Below, piece by piece: positions 57,001 through 64,000 of a stretch of 64,000 nt of DNA; positions within the stretch are counted from its first letter, which is position 1, and each line of letters starts with the position of its first letter. Where the stretch lies: the NCBI RefSeq assembly GCF_000875975.1, contig NZ_BAWW01000066.1, forward strand, positions 310,001-374,000, in the 5' to 3' direction. The notes under the pieces were generated by a model. It saw only the letters and a program-made list of their open reading frames with translations. It did not search any database and had not been told where the DNA came from. The translations under genes and the position numbers were made by a program. The DNA comes from Parachlamydia acanthamoebae. Lineage in GTDB: Bacteria > Chlamydiota > Chlamydiia > Chlamydiales > Parachlamydiaceae.

Positions 57001-58232
57001 AAAGATTCTGGACTAACATGCTCTCGCAAGCTTAAACACGTATTCCAGATGATTGCAAAGGACATTTTTGGATTAAATGAGTCTTCTCTATTTTTAAAGT
57101 AATTTAAAATAAGGGATGTCACATTGCTAACTGTCGATTCATCATGTTGGCCTACGATGAATTTATGCACGATTTGCCAAACCATGCTCCGGGAGGCATC
57201 TTTTCCCTGTTGAGGTTCTTTAAAACCGTTTCCATAATCTCTTCTTCCCATAGAAATAAGGGTCATCAAAACAGGAAAAATATCTTTATTCACAGTATTG
57301 ATAGAGGGAAGGTGCAAAATATGCGTTAAATAATCGATAAACCCTTGAAAGTTGTCATCTTCCAAAATAGGACATATGGGGACATGAAACGTATGTGAAA
57401 AGAGATGTTTGTTAAAATGCTCAAGGATAGGATCGAGCGGAATGTGCACTTTCTCGTAAAAGTTTCCACTGGAAATTGCAATGGAGACAAGCTCATATTT
57501 CTTTGCAGGATCATTTACATCTGCCGTCCATGATACAAGTGAAAAATACGGGGGTATAGTATGAGAATCGACAAGCTTAGGATCATGTTTTGTAATGCAC
57601 CTTCCTAGGGTTTTCAGGGCAATATAAGTGGAAACTTTTGCAACTGAACCATCCAATTCATCTTCAGATCCGCTTGAGTTAATAAGTGCCACTTGAAAAA
57701 CATGCTTATTTTCTGCTGCTTCTAAGCCTATCTCTTTAGTCATGTAAGTGAATTGTCCTTCTGTAAGCCATGCTGAGAAACGAGAAAGATACGAGCCCTG
57801 CAGAATGCTTTGTGTCACGCCATCCCCTGCATAATAGGCATGGACTTGCGATCCAATTTTTCCTCCAAATACCTTTTGTAAACATTCAACCATGTTAAAT
57901 CTTCCATATGGAGCTCCATGGATTTTCATACTACGGCTTAAAACATTCCAAAGCAGTTTAAACTCTGTTTCATCGAGAACAAGCTCTTGCCTATTTAAGC
58001 TTTTTAAATAATCTGTCGCCCATGCACCTACATCAAGCTTTCCAAGTACGCATAATTGATTGAGAAGCCAATCTGAAATATCTTCAGCGGGGATAAAATT
58101 GGTAAAATCTAAGCAATTGGGAGCATAGTAAACGTTGTCATAACCTGAATAGGCTGTTTCAGCATAAACGGGATGAATGGGATAGGTATTATAACTGTAC
58201 TGGGGGTGGCTAGAAATACGTGGATCAAGCAT
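50253..58232 (-). CDS. Giant helical-repeat protein, 2659 residues
   Basis: One uninterrupted frame of 7980 bases. The N-terminal 40 residues are Tyr/Pro-rich (SYNTYPIHPVYAETAYSGYD). The next 300 residues look globular, and the rest is almost entirely alpha-helical, with leucine-rich helix pairs like a very long HEAT/TPR-type solenoid. No signal peptide, membrane segment, nucleotide-binding motif or protease motif was seen. The last 280 residues are an internal tandem duplication. It is flanked by its own terminator and is probably monocistronic; the ATG at 58232 follows a GAGAT element. The size (about 300 kDa) and solenoid form suggest a scaffold, or a host-directed protein. I know no characterised homologue. 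Confidence 0.85.
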   Translation of the reverse strand: MLDPRISSHPQYSYNTYPIHPVYAETAYSGYDNVYYAPNCLDFTNFIPAEDISDWLLNQLCVLGKLDVGAWATDYLKSLNRQELVLDETEFKLLWNVLSRSMKIHGAPYGRFNMVECLQKVFGGKIGSQVHAYYAGDGVTQSILQGSYLSRFSAWLTEGQFTYMTKEIGLEAAENKHVFQVALINSSGSEDELDGSVAKVSTYIALKTLGRCITKHDPKLVDSHTIPPYFSLVSWTADVNDPAKKYELVSIAISSGNFYEKVHIPLDPILEHFNKHLFSHTFHVPICPILEDDNFQGFIDYLTHILHLPSINTVNKDIFPVLMTLISMGRRDYGNGFKEPQQGKDASRSMVWQIVHKFIVGQHDESTVSNVTSLILNYFKNREDSFNPKMSFAIIWNTCLSLREHVSPESLDLICDQLLSKDDSAEPHSIFALMGQGVLEYGLSVEEVVQMHQCFALLALGSKRPLFNHAGVRIILTKHEGLPAIRIQEDGYSIFLRMDPLQGYHTCVKTVAENTHHQKYLKALFDAYMPLNTFYPNEGSQLSPYHFHLKNLLYPLQEAIYANTGVQNDFLFCLNFYLLATCQTCIPEQLYLEALIHNFPVVHANVDEKKQVILTEQIHNLLVFSNVPWGTKLFEKFAFHQKQYSPLQSWILALAGIQSSHVYASYLWRESPFVLLDESCAMQLIKTMRFANPHYIFDILSKMKLGTFKNVSECYSLVLELASTYQKLPIDQIVKFLEVIRHILENTRLNRYLKQFENESHFIFGQFLNTLCEAGHLTFAHEFLLFLVRHKIIHSTRHEIWTSLLEKTLQKGSIESSVTLWNEGRDFQVWKPIPRHFYPIVDLATRLIGTHFHKDQQKMINLICKTSPLPDAEIYSHRLRSLVQNHIRNGGKVVVSASVPSSYMAYLSEDDKMDIQLNALKQEIDSLHVESAAASIQRLASRCLKNHSEELKKIVRQFFSTFIAEQKKYQNKRILQKIQGIILSPDIQHLQIEQNEKVTWIFTILQNLSKKDFLMEFNELLSLLLDEVLPDYHRYPIQTEFCLDTLLEYSDISRGLKETLQVHQLHLINYSLSLGSKDNFSRLIQNLIMWKTSQGFLGDRKKHLYDLSIETLQKSDATVEEVLGFHHLWKAVVSERSMEKHHIKVIEELIKTLTHYANLPFASFWGDYICKHFVELNAETVQALILLGNHLLPADENGFKSLLISSYDKKMTVEASDCLIWEALLDVCMEKKNYGPIYHLISLERFVVRDNFKTEYSKALLNALKKTSQVDNILLSAYIKLIAAMDTQKTRYWMDLIKKVSAQGSRKIKEQLVDIFKEIFIRKDRLKTFPKTKFACLNEIFPLIEKSRLFSVELWIKDPDLAAFLEVEELQAEKKEFYERLYKLGHNKGLILPEYANGDNVEYLIDHPVQEMVIKAFQILKQRFEGQASLKDEQNLLTILKKSCMKGFASKKLIPKLVELIEVYMKGKEFALIDPIFEVCCEHSNSAIRDKMKDTFPHFLASQKSKHFTFILKRVQELSNSGHVLFQVLHNDSMHEAFPPDQLDELFVRAITARMVRDMNYENAEFFYAYFLKFKPYPAEKALCLEAFGKFMLAQRKLNSDTFNRYFSAYLVLWIKQFPEQKKIHELALLDENPISDFLDSSVSEKVFEFCKGVFNGITFEFISKASNQEVILKHLKSVMNILLLMFENTTGKKKGEYLKILHGHLDKYFFCYLFGNNVNRQDYKDIITSIDLDKISASIYYRLRIFFFEGQEIAHPLNLENKKKAECVVDLIKLLTTHPNNYHFPMSLRLFTKFETLLIQENVDAYLSCFQVIWKDVQTNKLSFNLLARFSGIFKKWLGTSNQFSGKQKGEKLIAIFRILSKGNATARLACLDLFVKFGKLFLKSNAYEYLLSLKYLLKNLKEDDNSLVNAVVDHLKNELWLEYPKEKMDLLEEAILIYLDQPDLSQIKRSLLLMHEFESLLINQREDFYLSCIEKIASKFNLNSLLKGHSSAKHSSHTLLKYYVCLFGKWPEFDLKGSHGIAEEERAEIVVEILSALLEKKSEDSLKSGMAILKEFGSPVIEQFFSRYREFFDVYLNIAHEEKAFVKPVIDLFICHGVYLVKAEQKTSIELFSKVLELMQGFLEQEDFFEKGTELFKKSLSIGLFSEHFAFFYAKMRVFGNRMFSCMKACQVDQIRSVYKHDFLPLLFLEIENYRVPTMNLKERVQRIEEMTYWMNTFASAFSLSQNVCKTDEFESRLQILCSFIARSEEGTQCVEELFQYLENKLLFNLVYLAIGSASDRFPVSYSFYMLQYIQEVLKNRSVEERDQYGYQLLYDCYQVFWDLLKTKGFFEFNGSPLIQYFIKIFFFHGEELRDLYGSVIGTHFFSKLTLQIAEVIIKARDHLKDFDAFKFRAYYLEFMTFLFEANEKGAFLGQSKELYRLVDQAITMLVNEDPHHSKIEEMNVMLFYRCIVLLISTIQSESPDINAHPPLLKLTAFMMEKNLLGFCMPALRSSLNVKIFVENDVEEIDLHAKQSNEIVNILVQSRALVNKFNAHTFSKYYVELFKFIFEANEKGAFKETTHTLYGLLDQFVTTLINENGLTLDMEDAKSIFNHVTRLIASIQKDFSDVDAHPPLLNLTKFFIGKNLLRICISPLKEYLQQVPIFEEAKVVGFRKI

Positions 58233-58399
58233 AATTTTATCTCTATAAAATTTTTAAAATAGAAAAATGGTTACTGTGCCAAAAATTGGATAGTAACTTT
58301 CCTATCAAAAAGAGATTTTTTATGTGTAGAAAATTGTGTGAGCAGGACAAGATTTAATAAAGTTTGAATGATCGGCCTGTAAAATAAGCTACAGACTTT

Positions 58400-59416
58400 T
58401 TAAATAAAAAAATAGGCATGCAAATATGAAATCCCTACGGCTAAGCATGCCGTACTGGGAATTGTCAAGATCCAAGCCACAACCATTTGAGAAACAATCT
58501 TCCACTTGATCGATGAAAGTCTTTTCCCAACAGATCCGACTCCCATGATTGCTCCTGTCATGGTTTGAGTAGAAGAAACAGGCACACCCAGTGAAGTGGC
58601 TAGAAACAGGGTAACGGCGCCCGCAGCCTCTGCACAAAAGCCTCCCGCGGAACGAATTTTTGCGATTTTCATTCCCATGGTTTTGACAATGCGCCAACCC
58701 CCTAAAGCAGTTCCTAAGCTCAATGCAGCCTGACAAGATAAAATAATCCATAGCGTGTGGATATCGAATAAGGATAACTTTTCATCCTCTCCTAAAATGC
58801 CTCCTGCAATTAAAATCGCTAAAATGATCCCCATCGTTTTTTGAGCATCATTTGCTCCATGAGCCAAAGAATAAAAAGCAGCCGAAACAAGTTGTGCTTT
58901 TCTAAAGCCTGCATCCAGCTTAGAAGGGCTCCAAGCATAAAATATACGATATAACCAAACCATGAAGAGAGAACCCATAAAAAACCCAAGAAAGGGCCCT
59001 AGAACGATAAAGAATAAAATTTCGCTTAATTTACCCCAATCTAAAGCTTCCCATCCCGCATGTGCGAGCCCAGCCCCTGCATAACCCCCAATTAATGCAT
59101 GCGAAGAGCTTGAGGGAATACTCAAAGACCAGGTAAAGGCATTCCAAAGAATAGCACTGGCAATCCCAATCAACACAACAAAAACATATTCGCTATGATT
59201 TGGTTGAATTTTTACAATTCTTGACATCGTTTCTGCAACACGTGGGACAAATAGCAAGATTGCAGCGAAGTTAAAACCCGCCGCCCAAAGGATTGCGGTT
59301 CTAGGTTTAAAAACACGCGTAGAGACAGCTGTTGCAATAGAGTTGGCCGCATCGTGAACTCCATTAACAAAATCAAAAATAAGCGCACAAATAACTGCGA
59401 GAATGATCAAAAACAT
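58400..59416 (-). CDS. pit: Inorganic phosphate transporter, PiT family
   Basis: 338 residues with about nine or ten membrane helices. The two PiT signature repeats are FDFVNGVHDAANSIAT near the N-terminus and SLAHGANDAQKTMGI in the middle. It is an H+- or Na+-coupled phosphate symporter of the inner membrane. Its ATG lies one base after the stop of the DUF47 gene, so both are coupled; from memory the same pair is CT692/CT691 in C. trachomatis. Confidence 0.93.
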   Translation of the reverse strand: MFLIILAVICALIFDFVNGVHDAANSIATAVSTRVFKPRTAILWAAGFNFAAILLFVPRVAETMSRIVKIQPNHSEYVFVVLIGIASAILWNAFTWSLSIPSSSSHALIGGYAGAGLAHAGWEALDWGKLSEILFFIVLGPFLGFFMGSLFMVWLYRIFYAWSPSKLDAGFRKAQLVSAAFYSLAHGANDAQKTMGIILAILIAGGILGEDEKLSLFDIHTLWIILSCQAALSLGTALGGWRIVKTMGMKIAKIRSAGGFCAEAAGAVTLFLATSLGVPVSSTQTMTGAIMGVGSVGKRLSSIKWKIVSQMVVAWILTIPSTACLAVGISYLHAYFFI

Positions 59417-59417
59417 T

Positions 59418-60041
59418 TTAGGAATTCTCCATCAAAATGCCTTCAACAATATTGGCAACTTCCTCACACTGATCAATTGTTTTTTCCAAGATTTCGTACA
59501 TCTCTTTCCATTTGATAACGGTCAAAGGATCTAACTCTTCATCAAATAGGCGACCCATTGCGTGTCTAAAGGTGATGTCTCCCTCATCTTCTAAAGCATC
59601 GATGACAGAGCAATGTTGCTTGATTTCAGTATGTTTCATCAAACGAAGCTGTTTAATGGCTTTATGTAGTTCTTCTACACACATCAAAAGAATGCGTGCT
59701 AAGTGCTCAAAATCTGCGCGCATTTCACTAATTTTAAAAATGATGAGCGATTCAACCGCTTCTTCAATTCCATCAATGATTCCGTCCATCCAACTGATTA
59801 ACTTGTGTATGTCTTCTCGATCAATGGGAGTTAGAAACGTTTTATGCAAATCTTCAATGCATTCCCGCGTTAGCTCATCTGCTTGATGTTCAAGATGTTG
59901 AATGGTAATGGAAAGATGTTTTGGATCTTCGTTGTCTTTCACAAGCACATAAAATTTTTGAGTGGCATCTAAGGTTAAATCCACGAGCTTCTCGAAAAAA
60001 TCAAAGAAACGGGTCTCTTTGGGAATCAAATTCGAAAACAT
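59418..60041 (-). CDS. DUF47 (PhoU-like) phosphate-transport accessory protein
   Basis: 207 residues, all alpha-helical, with the PhoU-like pattern FDFFEKLVDLTLDAT, HLEHQADELTRECIEDLH and CEEVANIVEGILME. Such proteins are usually encoded beside PiT transporters and are thought to regulate them. GGGGAG precedes the ATG at 60041. No membrane segment. Confidence 0.9.
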   Translation of the reverse strand: MFSNLIPKETRFFDFFEKLVDLTLDATQKFYVLVKDNEDPKHLSITIQHLEHQADELTRECIEDLHKTFLTPIDREDIHKLISWMDGIIDGIEEAVESLIIFKISEMRADFEHLARILLMCVEELHKAIKQLRLMKHTEIKQHCSVIDALEDEGDITFRHAMGRLFDEELDPLTVIKWKEMYEILEKTIDQCEEVANIVEGILMENS

Positions 60042-60226
60042 ACAATCTCCCCATTAGTGATGGAATATTAGCCCTTATTTTTTGTGACATTTTTATAAAA
60101 AAAGATAAACAAAATTCATAATTATCTAAGATTTAGGAGATTGCCATTAATGGCACGAATTGTGTTAGTAAATATTTGAAAATGCTATGGTGCAGTTTTA
60201 GGCCATGAGAAGTCAAAAGGGGACAT

Positions 60227-61993
60227 ATGGATAATCAAGATCGAGAGATTGCAGAAGAACTTCTATTCTCAGAAAAGAAAAATCCTAGCCTTGCTAAAAA
60301 ATTATTCTTTGGGGAACTCGATCCTCAGCAAGTTTTTCCTTTCCCCACCGTCTCGGAGGAAGAAAAAAAGCGCACAGAGCAACTGTTAGAAAAAGTTAAT
60401 GCATTTGCCGATCAAAATATTGATCCCGATCAGATTGATCGAAAGGCAGAAATCCCAACAAAAGTCATTTCAGGTCTGGGTCAGCTTGGCGTATTGGGAA
60501 TGACAATTCCACAAAGGTATGGAGGGCTTGGCATGACCCAATACGCCTACTGCAAAATCATGGAATCGATTGCAAGACGCTGCGGTTCCACGGCGCTCTT
60601 TATCAACGCCCACCAAAGTATTGGTCTCAAGGCATTGCTTTTATTCGGAACAGAAGAACAAAAAGGGCGCTGGTTACCCTCTTTAGCTATAGGTGAAGAC
60701 ATTGCCGCATTTTCCTTGACGGAGGAAAGTGCCGGTTCCGATGCTAATGGAGTTACTACACGTGCCATTTTTGATCCTGAACGCAACCTTTATCGCATTA
60801 CAGGGAAAAAGCAATGGACCACAAATGGGAGTCTCGCAAAAGTTTTGACGGTCATGGCAAAAACAGAAGTCAACACCCCCACAGGCAAGCAAGATAAAGT
60901 AACGGCTTTTCTTGTCACTCCTTCGATGCCCGGTTTTAAAGTAGCAGCAGTTGGTTTAGAAAAGGTAGGCATGCGTGGCACGCGCACCAGTAACTTGGAA
61001 TTCGATAATCTTGAAGTTCCCGCCGCGAATGTCCTAGGACCAGTGGGAGGAGGACTTAAAATTTGTTTAACCGTTTTGGATTATGGTCGCACAACTTTTG
61101 GAGCTTCATGCACCGGAACAGCCAAATTTCTTGTGGAAAAGGCCATTCAACACGCCCAAACCCGCTACCAATTTAAACGTCCTTTAGCCTCTTTTGCCCT
61201 GGTAAAGAAAAAAATTGCCGACATTTCAGCTCTAGCCTTTGCGATGGATGCCACCACTTATTTCACGGCCGGGATGATCGATCAAAAAATCGAAGATTTT
61301 ATGTTAGAATCTGCCATCTTAAAAGTATTTGCCAGTGATTCACTCTGGACCATCCTTTATGAAACCATGCAAATCTTTGGTGGACGCTCCTTCTTTACCA
61401 ATTACCCTTTTGAAAGAATGATGCGCGATGCACGTCTTAATATGATCGGAGAAGGCTCAAATGAAGTTATGCGTGCCTTTATAGGACTCGTGGGTATGCG
61501 CGATGTGGGCCAGCACCTACAAGAAGATTTAAAAAGATTAAAGAGCCCTTTTGAAAACTTTAAAAAAACCTTAGATCTCGCGGGTGATTACTACAAAAAA
61601 CTACAATCCCCAACGATCCCTTCTTCCAAGCTCTTGAAAAGCGAAGCAGAACAACTGAGTGTGAATGTGCGCAATTTTGGATTAGCCATTATTCGCTTAC
61701 TTGCCAAAGAACGGGAAGGCATTATTGAAAAACAACTTTCCTTAGACCGTATTACAAATGGAGCCATTGCGCTTTATACAACCACAGCAGTGCTGAGTAA
61801 ACTTGAGACAGACTTGAAAAATGATTCTCCCTCTATTAAAAAAGATCTCATTTTAGGGAAACATTATTTTCAAATGGCTCAAGATCTGTTTTCACAAAAC
61901 ATTGGGTCAATTTTTTCTAATCATGATGTTGAAACTGAAGATGTTTCTGATCAACTTACCGAGCTGAAAAATCTATGGCAACCAAACAAGTAA
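60227..61993 (+). CDS. Acyl-CoA dehydrogenase (long, VLCAD-like form)
   Basis: 588 residues. The usual acyl-CoA dehydrogenase fold is evident: FSLTEESAGSDANGV and KQWTTNGSLA in the FAD/substrate region, RYQFKRPLASFALV, MQIFGGRSFF and RMMRDARLNMIGEGSNEV, where the Glu of GEGSNE is the expected catalytic base. An extra C-terminal helical domain of about 150 residues makes it the long VLCAD/ACAD9-like type. It would introduce a 2,3 double bond in an acyl-CoA, passing electrons to ETF. The following carboxylase gene overlaps by 19 bases, so both act in one pathway, perhaps branched-chain or fatty-acyl catabolism. Confidence 0.9.
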   Translation: MDNQDREIAEELLFSEKKNPSLAKKLFFGELDPQQVFPFPTVSEEEKKRTEQLLEKVNAFADQNIDPDQIDRKAEIPTKVISGLGQLGVLGMTIPQRYGGLGMTQYAYCKIMESIARRCGSTALFINAHQSIGLKALLLFGTEEQKGRWLPSLAIGEDIAAFSLTEESAGSDANGVTTRAIFDPERNLYRITGKKQWTTNGSLAKVLTVMAKTEVNTPTGKQDKVTAFLVTPSMPGFKVAAVGLEKVGMRGTRTSNLEFDNLEVPAANVLGPVGGGLKICLTVLDYGRTTFGASCTGTAKFLVEKAIQHAQTRYQFKRPLASFALVKKKIADISALAFAMDATTYFTAGMIDQKIEDFMLESAILKVFASDSLWTILYETMQIFGGRSFFTNYPFERMMRDARLNMIGEGSNEVMRAFIGLVGMRDVGQHLQEDLKRLKSPFENFKKTLDLAGDYYKKLQSPTIPSSKLLKSEAEQLSVNVRNFGLAIIRLLAKEREGIIEKQLSLDRITNGAIALYTTTAVLSKLETDLKNDSPSIKKDLILGKHYFQMAQDLFSQNIGSIFSNHDVETEDVSDQLTELKNLWQPNK

Positions 61994-63615
61994 AACAGCA
62001 TAAGCTGGATCACATTCGTTCTCTGCGCCATTTGACAGAGAATATTCTGCAAGAAGAAGCCATTTTAAAAGAAGGGGGCGGCCAAGCAGGTCAAGAAAGA
62101 CAGCAACGTCTGGGGCGTCTGACTGCACGTGAAAGATTAAGATTCTTGCTAGATGATATTGATTCGTTTTTTGAGCTCGGCATTTGGGCAGGCTACCAAA
62201 TGTATACCGAATGGGGAGAGCTGCCCGCTGCAGGGGTCATTACAGGTATTGGAAAGGTTCTCAACCGACCATGCATGATCATCGCAAATGATGCCACTGT
62301 AAAAGCGGGTGCGATGTTCCCACAATCTGTAAAAAAGGTATTAAGAGCGCAGCGTATTGCTTTTGAATGCCGTTTACCCATCATTTACCTAGTCGACTCA
62401 TCAGGTGTTTTCCTTCCTTTGCAAGCTGAAATTTTTCCGGATGAAGATGATTTTGGACGTATCTTCCGAAATAATGCCATTTTATCTGCTGCTGCCGTTC
62501 CTCAATTTGCCGCCATTATGGGAAATTGCATTGCAGGCGGTGGATACCTTCCCGTTTTATGTGACAAACTTCTCATGACAAAAGGTAGCGGATTATATCT
62601 GGCAGGTCCTGCACTTGTTAAAGCTGCAATTGGGCAGGTTGTGGATCCAGAAGAGCTGGGTGGAGCGGACATGCATGCGGCAATCAGCGGTACCGTAGAT
62701 TTTCTGGAACCTAATGATCACGCTTGTCTAGAACGTTTGAGACAGTTGACTGACCTCTTACCTTCTCCCAAGATATTCTCAGAATCTTTGCCTATTGGAG
62801 AAACCGAATACGAGCCCCTCGAGTTATATGATCTAGTTAGCGGAGATAATCAAACCAGCTATTCCACGCATGTTCTCATGAATTGCATTGTGGATAAAGG
62901 TTCCTTGATTGAATACAAAAGTGAATATGGCAAGTCCCTTGTTACGGCTTTTGCCAAAATTCAAGGAATGCCGGTCGGGATTATCGCGAATCAACGTGAG
63001 CAAACCACGAATGGACGAGGAGAAATTGAAATTGGTGGGGTCATTTATGCGGAAAGTGCCGATAAAGCCGCGCGCTTCATTATGGATTGCAACCAAACCA
63101 GAACCCCTCTCATTTTTTTGCAAGATGTGGTCGGTTTCATGGTAGGTAAAGAAGCGGAGCAATCGGGCATCATTCGAAGCGGTGCCAAATTAGTCAATGC
63201 GATCAGCAATTCCATCGTACCTAAAATCACCATTATTGTTGGAAATTCTTTTGGGGCTGGTAACTACGCACTTTGTGGTAAAGCCTACGATCCCAATTTC
63301 ATTCTAGCCTGGCCCAACGCTAAGTACGCCGTTATGGGAGCAGACCAAGCAGCCAATACCCTTTTCACCATTCAAAAGCAAGCAGCCGAAAGAAAAGGCA
63401 CTCCCATGGATCCTGAAGAAGCAGAAAAGCTGAGACAAAAGATCAAACAGGTCTATGACATACAAATGGATATTCGTTATGGGGCTGCACGTGGTTGGGT
63501 TGATGCCATTATTCCTCCTCACGCCACAAGATCCGTTTTGATTGATCTTTTGCATCTTGTCAACGAAGCCCCTCAGCTACCTAAAACCTTCCACACTGGC
63601 GTCTTTCAGGTATAA
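61975..63615 (+). CDS. Acyl-CoA carboxylase carboxyltransferase (beta) subunit, MccB-like
   Basis: 546 residues, the length of methylcrotonyl-CoA carboxylase beta. Typical phrases: GRLTARERLRFLLDD, IGKVLNRPCMIIANDATVKA, ATVKAGAMFP, IVGNSFGAGNYALCGKAYD and FILAWPNAKYAVMG. It transfers carboxyl from biotin to an acyl-CoA. The dehydrogenase overlap suggests leucine-type catabolism (methylcrotonyl-CoA), although propionyl- or acetyl-CoA cannot be excluded. The biotin-carboxylase (alpha) partner is not in the window; the sequence after the stop is decayed. Confidence 0.9.
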   Translation: MATKQVKQHKLDHIRSLRHLTENILQEEAILKEGGGQAGQERQQRLGRLTARERLRFLLDDIDSFFELGIWAGYQMYTEWGELPAAGVITGIGKVLNRPCMIIANDATVKAGAMFPQSVKKVLRAQRIAFECRLPIIYLVDSSGVFLPLQAEIFPDEDDFGRIFRNNAILSAAAVPQFAAIMGNCIAGGGYLPVLCDKLLMTKGSGLYLAGPALVKAAIGQVVDPEELGGADMHAAISGTVDFLEPNDHACLERLRQLTDLLPSPKIFSESLPIGETEYEPLELYDLVSGDNQTSYSTHVLMNCIVDKGSLIEYKSEYGKSLVTAFAKIQGMPVGIIANQREQTTNGRGEIEIGGVIYAESADKAARFIMDCNQTRTPLIFLQDVVGFMVGKEAEQSGIIRSGAKLVNAISNSIVPKITIIVGNSFGAGNYALCGKAYDPNFILAWPNAKYAVMGADQAANTLFTIQKQAAERKGTPMDPEEAEKLRQKIKQVYDIQMDIRYGAARGWVDAIIPPHATRSVLIDLLHLVNEAPQLPKTFHTGVFQV

Positions 63616-63634
63616 TTGCAAATCAAGGTTATAA

Positions 63635-63739
63635 AAAATATGCACATGTGCAAAAACTATTCTAAATGCTAAACAAGACTGGGATGTGATCATTGCTGGA
63701 CGCCATGAAGAAAGGATAAACGCTCTCATGGAATCCTAA
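63635..63739 (+). pseudogene. Fragment resembling an NAD(P)-binding oxidoreductase
   Basis: An open frame after the carboxylase stop reads ILNAKQDWDVIIAGRHEERI and ends MES at TAA 63737-63739. The strand plus GRxxERI pattern resembles the second strand of a Rossmann fold (saccharopine dehydrogenase or SDR type). No start codon or dinucleotide-binding glycine motif precedes it, so it is a truncated relic. Confidence 0.35.
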
Positions 63740-63785
63740 GGATTTTGTTGGTTAATCCAAATATTTAACTGTTCGAAAGTTATTT

Positions 63786-63990
63786 CTAAACCTGGAATGA
63801 ATTATAAGAAAGATTAATAAGTAAACGGTGAAAAATTCGATGAGCGAAAGTCCTCGCTGGATCTTCCTTTAGCAATTCCATTCTCAGATCTAAAGGAATA
63901 TAAAATCAACATTCAGCTGATATACATCCAACCAATGACCCGTATAAGCCAATAGGACTTCATAAAGAGGGCGTCGTACTTAACTTTTAA
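63786..63990 (-). pseudogene. Frameshifted coding remnant at the right edge
   Basis: On the minus strand one frame reads LYEVLLAYTGHWLDVYQLNV and continues DFIFL before a stop; an adjacent frame continues PLDLRMELLKEDPARTFAHR and on to a TAG at 63786-63788. Joined by a single-base shift they give a plausible protein segment of about 60 residues. No family recognised. The rest of 63740-64000 shows nothing else. Confidence 0.3.
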
Positions 63991-64000
63991 ACTTTCCGCT

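Noticed and set aside
1-64000. tRNA genes, rRNA, insertion sequences, CRISPR arrays, dif site
   Set aside because: Looked for by eye in the intergenic gaps; no cloverleaf-like segments, transposase text, terminal inverted repeats or regularly spaced repeats were found. Small RNAs cannot be excluded.

Overview
The window looks like the chromosome of an amoeba-associated (environmental) chlamydia, Parachlamydia-like, with fairly low GC. This rests on gene content and order. From memory, tsaB, lon, a small membrane protein, rnz, xerC and an ABC-F ATPase lie together in Chlamydia trachomatis (around CT343-CT348), and pit plus a DUF47 protein match CT692/CT691. Genes resembling the chlamydial CHLPS family are present. 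Host-directed, eukaryote-like modules (F-box, ankyrin, patatin) and a UmuDC polymerase are also present; such features are typical of amoeba-infecting relatives and not of Chlamydiaceae. No tRNA, rRNA, insertion sequence or CRISPR array was recognised.

Layout. 1-367: start of an ABC-F ATPase. 368-5931: accessory block with an ankyrin-patatin phospholipase (frameshifted), an F-box/helical-repeat protein (frameshifted), short remnants and an unknown protein. 5931-17195: conserved core (xerC, rnz, rhomboid, heptose adenylyltransferase, lon, then dgt and tsaB behind a strong promoter and a lineage-specific 764-residue protein). 17236-22883: paralogous pair of unknowns, tandem alpha/beta hydrolases, a beta-hydroxyacid dehydrogenase and a membrane protein. 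22987-31634: alaS (frameshifted), mfd, amn with two small proteins, and an RtcB paralogue. 31762-38256: FAD oxidoreductase, umuDC, three small membrane proteins and a CstB-like persulfide dioxygenase-rhodanese. 38352-41810: a large ankyrin protein with a putative caspase-like His/Cys pair. 42356-49206: a tightly packed minus-strand run (secreted HAD-like protein, pepN, 2H phosphoesterase-archease fusion, rtcB, alcohol dehydrogenase). 49336-50046: outer-membrane beta-barrel protein. 50253-58232: one giant 2659-residue protein. 58400-60041: pit and DUF47. 60227-63615: acyl-CoA dehydrogenase and acyl-CoA carboxylase beta subunit, followed by decayed sequence.

How the genes work together. The most distinctive functional unit is RNA repair: a canonical RtcB ligase overlaps a gene that fuses a 2H (ThpR/LigT) domain to a shortened archease, the known activator of RtcB; a second, divergent RtcB lies 12 kb away. 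DNA maintenance is represented by mfd, umuDC, dgt and xerC; protein quality control by lon, pepN and rhomboid. Several proteins are plausible host-interaction factors: patatin, F-box, the ankyrin/His-Cys protein, the giant protein, Inc-like membrane proteins and the secreted HAD protein.

Caution: three genes (patatin, F-box, alaS) are each broken by one single-base indel, two of them in poly-A runs. alaS is essential, so consensus errors are likely for at least that one; polymerase slippage at the A8/A9 runs is the alternative for the other two. All assignments come from reading motifs by eye; no database search was possible.
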